From the NCBI RefSeq assembly GCF_030733265.1, contig NZ_JASHJI010000009.1, positions 124,001 to 188,000 of the forward strand: a stretch of 64,000 nucleotides of DNA, given 5' to 3'. Each line of letters begins with the position of its first letter. The stretch's first letter is position 1. The notes below the pieces were generated by a model. That model saw only the letters and a list, made by a program, of their open reading frames with translations. It made no database searches and was not told where the DNA came from. The translations under genes and the position numbers were made by a program. Source of the DNA: Roseibium sp. MMSF_3412 (GTDB taxonomy: Bacteria; Pseudomonadota; Alphaproteobacteria; Rhizobiales; Stappiaceae). This document shows positions 17,032 through 24,298 of the stretch, piece by piece.

Positions 17032-17548
17032 ATCAAGCCCGAAACTGCCGACAATCGAACGCCTGACGCGGTCGGCCGTTCACTATCTGGAACGTTACAG
17101 TTCGTCTGAAAACAATCTGCGCAAGGTGCTGGAACGGCGCGTTCTGAAAGCCTGCCGTCATCACGACCGCGATCCGGCAGACTTCGCCGGCATGATCGAT
17201 GCGGTTGTTCAGAAATGCACCGGTTCCGGCCTTGTCGATGACCGGACCTATGCCGAAACCAAGACGGCAAGCCTCAGGCGCCGTGGCGGTTCGCGCCGGA
17301 AGATCGAGGCGCAGCTGGCGCATAAAGGTGTCGACCGTGAAACGATCCGGTCCGTCCTGGATGGCGTCAGCGTGTCCGAGGAAGATGCCGCCGGCGTTTA
17401 TGCGCGTCGGCGCAGGCTTGGTCCGTTTCGAAACAGCACGGACAGACAGGCGCGCAGGGAAAGAGACCTGGCTGCGATGTGCCGCGCGGGTTTTTCATTC
17501 GATATCGCGGTGCGGGTGATTGATGCAGCGGACGATGATGAGTCATGA
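17021..17548 (+). CDS. recX: RecX regulatory protein
   Basis: RecX binds RecA filaments and modulates recombinase and coprotease activity. The 175-residue product contains the helical RecX repeats: SAVHYLERYSSSENNLRKVLERR, then LVDDRTYAETKTASLRRRGGSRRKIEAQLAHKGV-type motifs, and a third repeat ending FSFDIAVRVID. recA is not adjacent, which is common in alphaproteobacteria. The start overlaps the previous gene by 11 bp. Confidence 0.88.
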   Translation: MAGKSSPKLPTIERLTRSAVHYLERYSSSENNLRKVLERRVLKACRHHDRDPADFAGMIDAVVQKCTGSGLVDDRTYAETKTASLRRRGGSRRKIEAQLAHKGVDRETIRSVLDGVSVSEEDAAGVYARRRRLGPFRNSTDRQARRERDLAAMCRAGFSFDIAVRVIDAADDDES

Positions 17549-17866
17549 CGCCATAAAGTGTGCAATGCGCAACGTCGCGCCAAGAGCCTGAAATCACGCG
17601 CTAATTCACCCAAATAAATAAGTTCCATAATATTGATTATGCGAATTATGGATTGGTGCACAGGCTGGCATGTATGGACACTGATCTGATTACGCAAAAC
17701 ACGCCTCCCCAGCAAACGTCCGTCTGTGGGAGCCTCGACCCGACCTCCGTAGCGAGCCGCACCTGGTACGAGCGCATTCGAAGACATTGGCGAAATCATC
17801 TTTTCGCTTTCCTGATCACCAGGCTTTGCGTTTAGTTGGCGACCCCGGCAACGCGCAGGATGAAAA
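17549..17866. other. 318-bp gap before the LysE-family gene
   Basis: The left half is AT-rich and promoter-like. It contains the inverted repeat CCATAAT (17625-17631) / ATTATGG (17645-17651), with arm centres 20 bp apart, a possible operator. No gene is supported; the short open frame around 17653-17835 has no recognisable content. Confidence 0.5.
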
Positions 17867-18493
17867 ATGACCTACGAAACATGGATCGCCTTTGTTGTTG
17901 CGAGCTTCATCGTTGTCCTGATCCCGGGCCCCAACATCGTTTTGACGGTGAACTACGCGATTACCGACGGCAAGCGATCCGGCTTCGCGACCGTTCCAGG
18001 CGTTGTCTTGGGAGCGTTTCTGACAATGTCCGTTTCGCTACTGGGCGCTGGCGCGTTGCTGGCGACGTCCGCATTCTTGTTCACGCTCCTGAAGATCGCC
18101 GGCGCAATCTATCTCGTCTGGCTGGCCTACGGGCTCTGGACATCCCGGACAGACGAACACTCGACGAGCAACACAACGGAACGAAAAACACTCAAGACCC
18201 TGTTCTGGCAATCGCTCCTGATAAGCGTGCTCAATCCCAAGGGACCAGCCTTCTACGTCGCATTCGTACCCCAGTTTGTCAGCACTTCTGGTCCCGTTTT
18301 CGAACAGTTCGTCATTCTCGTCCCGACGTTCCTGGTGGTTGCCGCGCTGAACAGCCTCGGGTGGCTTTTCTTCGCTGCCGGTCTGAGATCCTGGTTTGAC
18401 AAACCACTGGCACGAAAGATCCTCAATCGTGCGGGCGCGAGTTGCCTGTTTCTGGCTGGTATTTTCACGCTGCGTCTCGGTAGATCGACCTGA
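17867..18493 (+). CDS. LysE/RhtB-family amino-acid exporter
   Basis: This 208-residue inner-membrane protein has about six hydrophobic segments and the family N-terminal signature FIVVLIPGPNIVLTVNYA (about residues 14-31), followed by a G..PGVVLGAF stretch. LysE/RhtB members export amino acids such as lysine, threonine or homoserine lactone; the substrate here cannot be told. It stands alone with its own upstream AT-rich region. The first ATG after GGATGAAAA is used. Confidence 0.9.
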   Translation: MTYETWIAFVVASFIVVLIPGPNIVLTVNYAITDGKRSGFATVPGVVLGAFLTMSVSLLGAGALLATSAFLFTLLKIAGAIYLVWLAYGLWTSRTDEHSTSNTTERKTLKTLFWQSLLISVLNPKGPAFYVAFVPQFVSTSGPVFEQFVILVPTFLVVAALNSLGWLFFAAGLRSWFDKPLARKILNRAGASCLFLAGIFTLRLGRST

Positions 18494-18534
18494 TCGATCC
18501 GGCAGAACGCGGCAGCTTTGGCCAAAACAACTGA

Positions 18535-18547
18535 GTGTGATTCACAC
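18535..18547. promoter_or_regulatory. 13-bp palindrome upstream of the orphan gene
   Basis: GTGTGATTCACAC is a perfect palindrome about a central T/A base, 106 bp before the start of the next gene and 42 bp after the LysE-family stop. It could be an operator; the binding protein is unknown. Confidence 0.4.
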
Positions 18548-18652
18548 CACAGGACACACGCTGCCGCTCAGCTATGTTAGAATCGCAGCAACGTAAGGCC
18601 TGCGCCCGACCGGTTTCGGGTCCATGGACGAAAAACACGCGAGAACACTTTC

Positions 18653-19120
18653 ATGAGCGCGACGCATAACGCATCTGACTGGGAAGTCTCCGGCTACATG
18701 GACGGCGGCGTCGGTGCAGGTATCGCCGGCGGATACTGGACGTTCATCTTCAGAAGCCGCGCTGCAAACTATGCCGGTCTTTATGGCTTTGCAGGCGGCG
18801 GTCTGGGCTTCGGAGGCCGCGGCGGCAGTGTTTCGCTTCCCGAATTCGGCGGCGAAGCGGCCCATTACTCCTATACGCGCATCGACTGCAACCGCATTTT
18901 CAGCGCCAACGATCTGGACGGCTGCTATGGCCGGCTGACAACGGCGGGCGCAGGTGCGGGTGCCGGATACGGCCTGTGCAGCATCAGTGCGGTGAATATG
19001 GGTGGCTCGCTTTTCAGCAGCCAGGACGTCAACGGCCCCGGCTTCACGGCAGGTGCGTCAGCAATGACAACAATGGGTATCTGGGCACGCATAACGGTCC
19101 TGAGCTTTTCGATGACCTGA
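18653..19120 (+). CDS. hypothetical glycine-rich protein
   Basis: I do not recognise this 155-residue protein. It is Gly/Ala-rich (GGVGAGIAGGYW near residue 18, GFAGGGLGFGGRGG around 45-58, AGAGAGAGYG near 98-107). It has three cysteines (79, 91, 109) and alternates small and aromatic residues, which suggests beta structure or a compact membrane-associated fold. No signal peptide is evident. The codon usage looks like that of its neighbours and there is a plausible ATG, so it is probably a real gene. It lies alone, convergent with arfB. Confidence 0.6.
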   Translation: MSATHNASDWEVSGYMDGGVGAGIAGGYWTFIFRSRAANYAGLYGFAGGGLGFGGRGGSVSLPEFGGEAAHYSYTRIDCNRIFSANDLDGCYGRLTTAGAGAGAGYGLCSISAVNMGGSLFSSQDVNGPGFTAGASAMTTMGIWARITVLSFSMT

Positions 19121-19147
19121 CATGAGCGAGCAGGCCGGAACACCGCA

Positions 19148-19609
19148 CTAGTCGTCGTAGCGTGCCCCTCGCCCGCGCATTTTCTTGATCTGACCGCGCT
19201 GCTTCTTGGCGTCGAGACGGCGTTTCTTTGACCCGAGCGTTGGCTTGGTTGCCTTGCGCGGCTTCGGCTTTTCCAGCGCCTTGCGCAGCAGATCCAGCAA
19301 ACGTTCGAGCGCATCTTCGCGATTGCGCTCGCGGGTTCTGTAACGATCTGCCTGAAGAATGATCTCGCCGTGCTGCGTAAGACGGCTACCGGCGATCCGT
19401 GCGGCACGGGACTTGACGTCTTCCGGCAGGGTTTCATTGCCCGCAAGGTTGAACCGCAGCTGCACGGCGGTGGAGACCTTGTTGACATTCTGGCCTCCAG
19501 GTCCGGATGCGCGAATGAAGTCCTCGGAAATGTCCTCCTTCCTGATGTGGATCTTCCCAAGAACCGGAATGCACGATGCGGAAGCGGGATCTGCCGGATT
19601 GTCGTCCAC
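19148..19609 (-). CDS. arfB: alternative ribosome-rescue factor ArfB (YaeJ)
   Basis: ArfB is a peptidyl-tRNA hydrolase that frees ribosomes stalled without a stop codon. The 153-residue product carries the class I release-factor catalytic motif GGQ in RASGPGGQNVNK (about residues 35-46). Its C-terminal tail is very basic (KPKPRKATKPTLGSKKRRLD and on) and in this family enters the empty mRNA channel. It lies 2 bp after rutR on the same strand and may be read through from it. Confidence 0.95.
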   Translation of the reverse strand: MDDNPADPASASCIPVLGKIHIRKEDISEDFIRASGPGGQNVNKVSTAVQLRFNLAGNETLPEDVKSRAARIAGSRLTQHGEIILQADRYRTRERNREDALERLLDLLRKALEKPKPRKATKPTLGSKKRRLDAKKQRGQIKKMRGRGARYDD

Positions 19610-19611
19610 GA

Positions 19612-20286
19612 CTACGCGCCGCCGTCCTGAGGAACCGTCAGGCCGACCCCGTTGAGCACAAGCCCGGTCACCGAGGCGACGGTGTCTTCAAAAAACACGG
19701 GATCGTTCAGGTCCCTGCCCGTCAACGCTTTGACCTGAATGGAGAAATCGGCGTAGTGCTGCGTTGTCGCCCAGATCGTGAAGATCAGGTGCACAGGGTC
19801 TGTGCGTTGCATTCTACCGGTCTCGATCCATGTCTCGATGACCTGCGCTTTCTCTTCGACGAGACGCTTCAATTCGCCTTCCAGGATCGGCAGGATCTGG
19901 GGGGCGCCCTGCATCACTTCATTGGCGAACAGCCGGGAAGCTTCCGGATAGTCCGCCGACATCTGGATCTTCTGCCGGATATAGGCAGCCAGTTCCCGCG
20001 CCGGTTCACCCTCCGCATCCAGCGTTTTCAGGGGCGCAAGCCAGACTTCCAGAATATGCGCGAGTGTTGCCTTGTAGATCGCTTCCTTGGATGAGAAGTA
20101 ATAGAGCAGGTTCGACTTCGACATCCCCGCTTCCGCCGCAATGCGTTCGACCGTTGCGCCCGAAAACCCCTTCCTTGAGAATTCACTCAACGCGGCATCC
20201 AGAATAAGCGAACGGTTTCGCTCCTGAATCCGGCTGAGGCCTCCATTTTTCTGAGAAACCGATCCCTGCCCATCAAGACTTGTCAT
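19612..20286 (-). CDS. rutR: RutR-type TetR repressor of pyrimidine catabolism
   Basis: RutR is a dimeric TetR-family regulator that releases DNA when it binds uracil. The 224-residue form starts MTSLDGQGSV; the frame stays open to 20367, but that extension is not conserved-looking. The DNA-binding helix reads VERIAAEAGMSKSNLLYYF and the ligand domain contains WLAPLKTL, YPEASRLFANE and HLIFTIWATTQHYADF. Much of this is near-identical in kind to E. coli RutR. It diverges from the beta-alanine aminotransferase/dihydropyrimidinase genes, with matching operators in between. Confidence 0.93.
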   Translation of the reverse strand: MTSLDGQGSVSQKNGGLSRIQERNRSLILDAALSEFSRKGFSGATVERIAAEAGMSKSNLLYYFSSKEAIYKATLAHILEVWLAPLKTLDAEGEPARELAAYIRQKIQMSADYPEASRLFANEVMQGAPQILPILEGELKRLVEEKAQVIETWIETGRMQRTDPVHLIFTIWATTQHYADFSIQVKALTGRDLNDPVFFEDTVASVTGLVLNGVGLTVPQDGGA

Positions 20287-20400
20287 AAAATACGTCCGCT
20301 TCCAGCCTTCAGGCCGCCCCTCGCCGGGCATGTGTCGAGACCGGTCAAATCCTTTGAATCCGGCCATTTATCGGGGGTCATGTCTGCTTCTGAGGCTGAT

Positions 20401-20417
20401 TGACCACAAATTGGTCA
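20401..20417. promoter_or_regulatory. imperfect RutR operator (5-nt spacer)
   Basis: Half-sites TGACCA (20401-20406) and TGGTCA (20412-20417) are separated by 5 nt instead of the 2 nt of the consensus. It lies closest to rutR, about 115 bp before its start, and may be a weaker autoregulatory site. Confidence 0.5.
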
Positions 20418-20436
20418 TGCCGAATGGAATTGCATC

Positions 20437-20452
20437 TTGACCATTTGGTCAA
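20437..20452. promoter_or_regulatory. RutR operator (perfect consensus)
   Basis: TTGACCATTTGGTCAA matches the E. coli RutR consensus TTGACCA-N2-TGGTCAA at every defined position. Together with the adjacent RutR-type gene this is strong evidence for regulation of both divergent units. Confidence 0.85.
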
Positions 20453-20469
20453 ATTACTCATAGGGTAAA

Positions 20470-20485
20470 TTGACCAAGTGGTCAG
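20470..20485. promoter_or_regulatory. RutR operator (one mismatch)
   Basis: TTGACCAAGTGGTCAG matches the RutR consensus except for the last base. Its centre is 33 bp from the perfect site, about three helical turns, so two dimers could bind on the same DNA face. Confidence 0.8.
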
Positions 20486-20773
20486 AAGGCTAGTCGAACA
20501 TCTGGTTGCCTGCAACGGGGAACCTTTGAAGCGCCGCACCTATCTGATCATCATAATCAGAACCGGCGAATGCCGGACACGGCCGAAACGGCCATCCAGA
20601 GATCGATCGGTGTTTCTTGTTTGGATCTTTCCAGAAGAAGAACCGGGAACAGTGTGGTGAGAGGACCAGCATCGGCGGGCGTTTGCACCCGGCACGCCGA
20701 TAAATCGCGGGCGTTTTCTCCAGCACGAACAGATGAACCGCCAGCCCCGTGACCCGGGCTGCAAGGAGGACGC

Positions 20774-22102
20774 ATGTCAGCGCCGGCACAGGCAGCAACC
20801 AACAATCTTGAAGCCTTCTGGATGCCGTATACGGCGAATCGCCAGTTCAAGAAATCGCCGCGCATGTTCGTTTCGGCCAAGGACATGCACTACACGACTG
20901 CCGACGGCCGCCAGGTCCTCGACGGGACAGCGGGCCTGTGGTGCTGCAACGCGGGTCACTCCCGCCCGAAAGTCGTCGAAGCGGTCCAGAAGCAGATCGC
21001 GGAACTGGACTATGCACCCGCGTTCCAGATGGGCCATCCGAAGGCCTTCGAACTGGCAGCCCGCCTGTCAGCGATGATGCCCTCGCCGCTCGACCATGTC
21101 TTCTTCACCAATTCCGGTTCGGAAAGCGTCGACACGGCCCTGAAGATCGCACTCGCGTATCAGCGTTCAATCGGACAGGGCACACGCACGCGCCTGATCG
21201 GCCGCGAACGCGGGTATCACGGCACCGGCTTCGGCGGCATTTCGGTCGGCGGCATCGTCGCAAACCGCAGAACCTTCGGTACGATGCTGACCGGTGTCGA
21301 TCACATGCGCCACACCCATGACCCGGAGCGCAACGCGTTCTCGCGCGGCATGCCGGAAAACGGTGCTGAATACGCAGAAGACCTGATCCGCATCATTCAG
21401 CTGCACGATCCGTCGACCATTGCTGCCGTCATCGTCGAGCCGGTCGCTGGTTCAACTGGCGTGCTGATCCCGCCGAAGAACTACCTGGAGCGGCTGCGTC
21501 AGATCTGCACCGAGAACGGCATTCTTTTGATTTTCGACGAGGTCATCACCGGGTTCGGACGTCTCGGATCGCCCTTCGCGACGGATTTCTTTGGCGTGAC
21601 GCCGGATCTGGTCACAACGGCCAAGGGCCTCACGTCGGGCGTCATCCCGATGGGGGCGGTGTTCTGTTCCTCCGATATCTACCAGGCCTTCATGACCGGC
21701 CCGGAACACATGATCGAGCTGTTCCACGGCTACACCTATTCCGGCCATCCAGTCGCTTGTGCGGCAGCCCTTGCAACACTCGACACCTATGACGAGGAAG
21801 ATCTGCTGACGCGTGCCGCAGAACTGGCTCAATACTGGGAAGACGGTCTGCACGCACTCAAGGATTGCCCGTATGTGATCGACATCCGCAATCTCGGCCT
21901 GATTGGTGCCGTCGAACTGGAACCGATTGCGGGCGAGCCTACAAAACGCGCATTCTCGGCCTTCCTGAAAGCTTATGATGATGGCATTCTGATCCGCACG
22001 ACCGGTGATATCATCGCCCTCTCCCCGCCGCTGATCATTTCGAAGGAACAGATTGATGAGCTCTTCGGGAAGCTGCGCGCGGTGTTGAGCGCGATCGACT
22101 GA
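20774..22102 (+). CDS. beta-alanine:pyruvate aminotransferase (class III)
   Basis: This PLP-dependent omega-amino-acid aminotransferase converts beta-alanine plus pyruvate to malonate semialdehyde plus alanine, the last nitrogen-releasing step of uracil breakdown. The 442-residue protein has the class III landmarks TNSGSESVDTALK, YHGTGFGG, IVEPVAGSTG, the Asp in IFDEVITGFGR and the PLP-binding Lys in TTAKGLTSG (about residue 287). ATG 20774 has AAGGAGG 6 nt upstream. It is the first structural gene after the RutR operators. Confidence 0.93.
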   Translation: MSAPAQAATNNLEAFWMPYTANRQFKKSPRMFVSAKDMHYTTADGRQVLDGTAGLWCCNAGHSRPKVVEAVQKQIAELDYAPAFQMGHPKAFELAARLSAMMPSPLDHVFFTNSGSESVDTALKIALAYQRSIGQGTRTRLIGRERGYHGTGFGGISVGGIVANRRTFGTMLTGVDHMRHTHDPERNAFSRGMPENGAEYAEDLIRIIQLHDPSTIAAVIVEPVAGSTGVLIPPKNYLERLRQICTENGILLIFDEVITGFGRLGSPFATDFFGVTPDLVTTAKGLTSGVIPMGAVFCSSDIYQAFMTGPEHMIELFHGYTYSGHPVACAAALATLDTYDEEDLLTRAAELAQYWEDGLHALKDCPYVIDIRNLGLIGAVELEPIAGEPTKRAFSAFLKAYDDGILIRTTGDIIALSPPLIISKEQIDELFGKLRAVLSAID

Positions 22103-22128
22103 CCGGACTGAAACGAAGGCTGAGTTTC

Positions 22129-22416
22129 ATGAAACGTGAACAGGCAACAGCCACGCAGCTGATTGACGACGACAGGGTCCGCGTGACGCGCTTCGATTTT
22201 GCGCCGGGCGCGGAAACCGGCTGGCACCGGCACGAAATGGACTACGTGATCACCGCACTGACCGACTGCCAGATGCTGCTGGAAGGGCCTGGCGGCGAGA
22301 GTCGCGAGGTTCTTGTCCCGGCCGGAACTGTCTACCGGCGCAATGAAGGCGTCGAACACAACGTAATCAACGGCGGAGACGCGCTCATGTCTTTCGTCGA
22401 AACCGAATTGAAATAG
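22129..22416 (+). CDS. small cupin protein
   Basis: This 95-residue protein is a single conserved beta-barrel. The metal-binding cupin motif 1 (WHRHEMDYVITAL, with H-x-H and a downstream Glu/Asp) is at about residues 32-44, and motif 2 (RRNEGVEHNVIN) at about 70-81. Function is unknown. It lies between the aminotransferase and the amidohydrolase with spacers of 26 and 10 bp. It is therefore almost certainly in the same operon, perhaps handling a reactive intermediate such as malonate semialdehyde, but that is speculation. Confidence 0.85.
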   Translation: MKREQATATQLIDDDRVRVTRFDFAPGAETGWHRHEMDYVITALTDCQMLLEGPGGESREVLVPAGTVYRRNEGVEHNVINGGDALMSFVETELK

Positions 22417-22426
22417 GAGATTTCAG

Positions 22427-23683
22427 ATGGCAGCTCCGGGCGAAAACCTGAGGATCAACGCGGACCGTCTTTGGGACAGCCTCATGGAGATGGCCAAGAT
22501 CGGTCCGGGTGTTGCCGGCGGCAACAACCGGCAAACGCTGACCGACGAGGATTCCGAAGGCCGCAAGCTGTTCCAGAAGTGGTGTGAGGATGCCGGCATG
22601 ACCATGGCGGTCGACACCATGGGCAACATGTTCATGACCCGTCCCGGAACCGATCCGGACGCCCTGCCCGTTTATGTGGGTTCGCATCTCGACACCCAGC
22701 CCACCGGCGGCAAATATGACGGAGTTCTCGGTGTCCTCGGCGGTCTCGAACTGGTGCGCTCCATGAATGATCTCGGGGTAAAGACGAAGCATCCGATCGT
22801 CGTCACCAACTGGACCAACGAGGAAGGCACGCGCTACGCGCCTGCAATGCTGGCCTCCGGTGTTTTCGCAGGTGTCCACACCCAGGATTGGGCTTATGAC
22901 CGCGAAGACGCGGAAGGCAAGTCATTCGGTGATGAGCTGAAACGCATCGGCTGGGTTGGTGACGAGGAAGTCGGCGCCCGCAAGGACAAGATGCACGCCA
23001 TGTTCGAGCTGCACATCGAACAGGGACCGATCCTCGAAGCCGAAGGCAAGGATATCGGCGTCGTCACCCATGGTCAGGGCCTTTCCTGGACGCAAGTCAC
23101 CGTGACCGGCAAGGACAGTCATACCGGGTCCACGCCGATGCCGATGCGCAAGAATGCGGGCCTCGGCATGGCGAAGATCCTTGAACTGGTTGACGAGATC
23201 GCCTGGTCCCACGCGCCGCATGCGGTCGGCGCTGCCGGCCATATCGATGTTCATCCCAATTCGCGCAACGTGATCCCCGGCAAGGTGGTCTTCACGATCG
23301 ATTTCCGTTCCCCGGATCTGGCCGTTATCCAGGACATGGAAGAGCGGCTGAAGACCGGCGCAAAGAAGATCTGCGACGACATGGGCCTTGCAGTTGAGTT
23401 TGAAAAAGTCGGCGGATTCGATCCGGTCGAGTTCGACAAGGGCTGCGTCGAAGCCGTGCGCAATGCCGCGGAGCGTCTCGGCTACAGCCACCGGGACATC
23501 ATCTCGGGCGCCGGACACGACGCCTGCTGGATCAACAAGGTCGCCCCGACGGCCATGATCATGTGCCCGTGCGTTGACGGCCTGTCGCACAACGAAGCCG
23601 AGGAAATCACCCGCGACTGGGCCAAGGCCGGCGCGGATGTCCTCTTCCACGCGGTTGTCGAGACGGCTGAGATCGTGGGGTAA
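22427..23683 (+). CDS. Zn-dependent N-carbamoyl-amino acid hydrolase (beta-ureidopropionase type)
   Basis: This M20-family amidase hydrolyses N-carbamoyl-beta-alanine to beta-alanine, CO2 and ammonia, the third step of reductive pyrimidine degradation. The 418-residue enzyme shows the binuclear zinc ligands in GSHLDTQPTGGKYDG, the NEEGTRY catalytic Glu region, HIEQGP and a late SGAGHDACW histidine. Related allantoate amidohydrolases and L-carbamoylases share these motifs; the dihydropyrimidinase downstream and the aminotransferase upstream favour ureidopropionase. ATG 22427 has AGGAG upstream. Confidence 0.9.
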   Translation: MAAPGENLRINADRLWDSLMEMAKIGPGVAGGNNRQTLTDEDSEGRKLFQKWCEDAGMTMAVDTMGNMFMTRPGTDPDALPVYVGSHLDTQPTGGKYDGVLGVLGGLELVRSMNDLGVKTKHPIVVTNWTNEEGTRYAPAMLASGVFAGVHTQDWAYDREDAEGKSFGDELKRIGWVGDEEVGARKDKMHAMFELHIEQGPILEAEGKDIGVVTHGQGLSWTQVTVTGKDSHTGSTPMPMRKNAGLGMAKILELVDEIAWSHAPHAVGAAGHIDVHPNSRNVIPGKVVFTIDFRSPDLAVIQDMEERLKTGAKKICDDMGLAVEFEKVGGFDPVEFDKGCVEAVRNAAERLGYSHRDIISGAGHDACWINKVAPTAMIMCPCVDGLSHNEAEEITRDWAKAGADVLFHAVVETAEIVG

Positions 23684-23696
23684 CGATCAAACAATG

Positions 23697-23717
23697 GTCC
23701 CGGATCAGGTCCGGGAC
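23697..23717. repeat. palindromic repeat, copy 1
   Basis: GTCCCGGA and TCCGGGAC arms flank a 5-nt spacer (TCAGG). It lies 13 bp after the amidohydrolase stop and is identical to copy 3. Confidence 0.8.
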
Positions 23718-23776
23718 AGCGCTGAGCAAACAAGGGAAAAAAAACAAGATGGAATTCGGCTCCAACTCTCTCCGCC

Positions 23777-23797
23777 GTCCCGGCCTCGAGCCGGGAC
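23777..23797. repeat. palindromic repeat, copy 2
   Basis: GTCCCGGC and GCCGGGAC arms flank a 5-nt spacer (CTCGA). It lies 12 bp before the GIY-YIG start, and its outer arms are the same as in copies 1, 3 and 4. Confidence 0.8.
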
Positions 23798-23809
23798 CAC
23801 AATAGAGCG

Positions 23810-24097
23810 TTGGCCTATTTCGTTTACATACTGGCCAACAGGCCGAGAGGAGCGATCTACATAGGTTCAGCGCGAGACTTGAGAAGCAGGATCGAGCAGC
23901 ACAGAGCTGGTATACGCGGCAGCCATACCGAGAAATACAACATAAAGACGCTTGTTTATTTCGAGGTCTATGAAGAAGCGATTGACGCGGTGCACCAGGA
24001 GCGAAGATTGAAGAGATGGAGACGGGCCTGGAAAGATCAGTTGATTGAGAGTGCCAATCCGGACTGGACAGATGTGAGTGATCAGATCCCGTATTAG
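23810..24097 (+). CDS. small GIY-YIG nuclease-family protein
   Basis: This 95-residue protein is a single-domain GIY-YIG nuclease-superfamily member. YFVYILA at 3-9 supplies the first Tyr strand, GAIYIGSARDLRSRIEQH at about 14-31 supplies the second strand and the catalytic Arg, and VHQERRLKRWRRAWK gives the conserved Glu helix. The start is TTG 23810 with no strong ribosome-binding site. Such proteins are widespread orphans in bacteria; no substrate is known. It interrupts the pyrimidine-degradation genes and is bracketed on both sides by palindromic repeats, which suggests it arrived as a unit. Confidence 0.88.
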   Translation: MAYFVYILANRPRGAIYIGSARDLRSRIEQHRAGIRGSHTEKYNIKTLVYFEVYEEAIDAVHQERRLKRWRRAWKDQLIESANPDWTDVSDQIPY

Positions 24098-24115
24098 AGG
24101 ATCTTTTGAGCAAGG

Positions 24116-24136
24116 GTCCCGGATCAGGTCCGGGAC
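24116..24136. repeat. palindromic repeat, copy 3
   Basis: This copy is identical over 21 bp to copy 1 (GTCCCGGA-N5-TCCGGGAC) and sits 18 bp after the GIY-YIG stop. Confidence 0.8.
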
Positions 24137-24194
24137 GGCGCAAGATGAACGTTGGAAGCCTGAATAGAGCGGCAAAACTGATAGTAGAATTGCC

Positions 24195-24215
24195 GTCCCG
24201 GCCCTGAGCCGGGAC
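24195..24215. repeat. palindromic repeat, copy 4
   Basis: GTCCCGGC and GCCGGGAC arms match copy 2 with a slightly different spacer (CCTGA). Confidence 0.8.
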
Positions 24216-24239
24216 CTGGACAGCAGAACACAGAACTTT

Positions 24240-24256
24240 CCCGATCTCAGATCGGG
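24240..24256. repeat. palindromic repeat, degenerate copy 5
   Basis: CCCGATCT-C-AGATCGGG followed by AC is a shortened, diverged relative of the preceding repeats, 42 bp before the dihydropyrimidinase start. Confidence 0.55.
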
Positions 24257-24298
24257 ACCTGAAACACTGCGGAACGCGGCAAAAAACAAAGGGGAACG

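Larger units (their letters stand above)
20287..20773. other. 487-bp divergent regulatory region rutR / aminotransferase
   Basis: The rutR-proximal part carries three TGACCA/TGGTCA palindromes (20401-20485). The remaining 288 bp to the aminotransferase start contain no convincing gene; a 60-codon open frame at 20478-20660 has no signal or family resemblance. The long leader is unexplained. Confidence 0.6.

Noticed and set aside
23697..24256. CRISPR array around the GIY-YIG gene
   Set aside because: The repeats are palindromic, irregularly spaced (80, 339 and 79 bp) and have no unique spacers of even size or cas genes.
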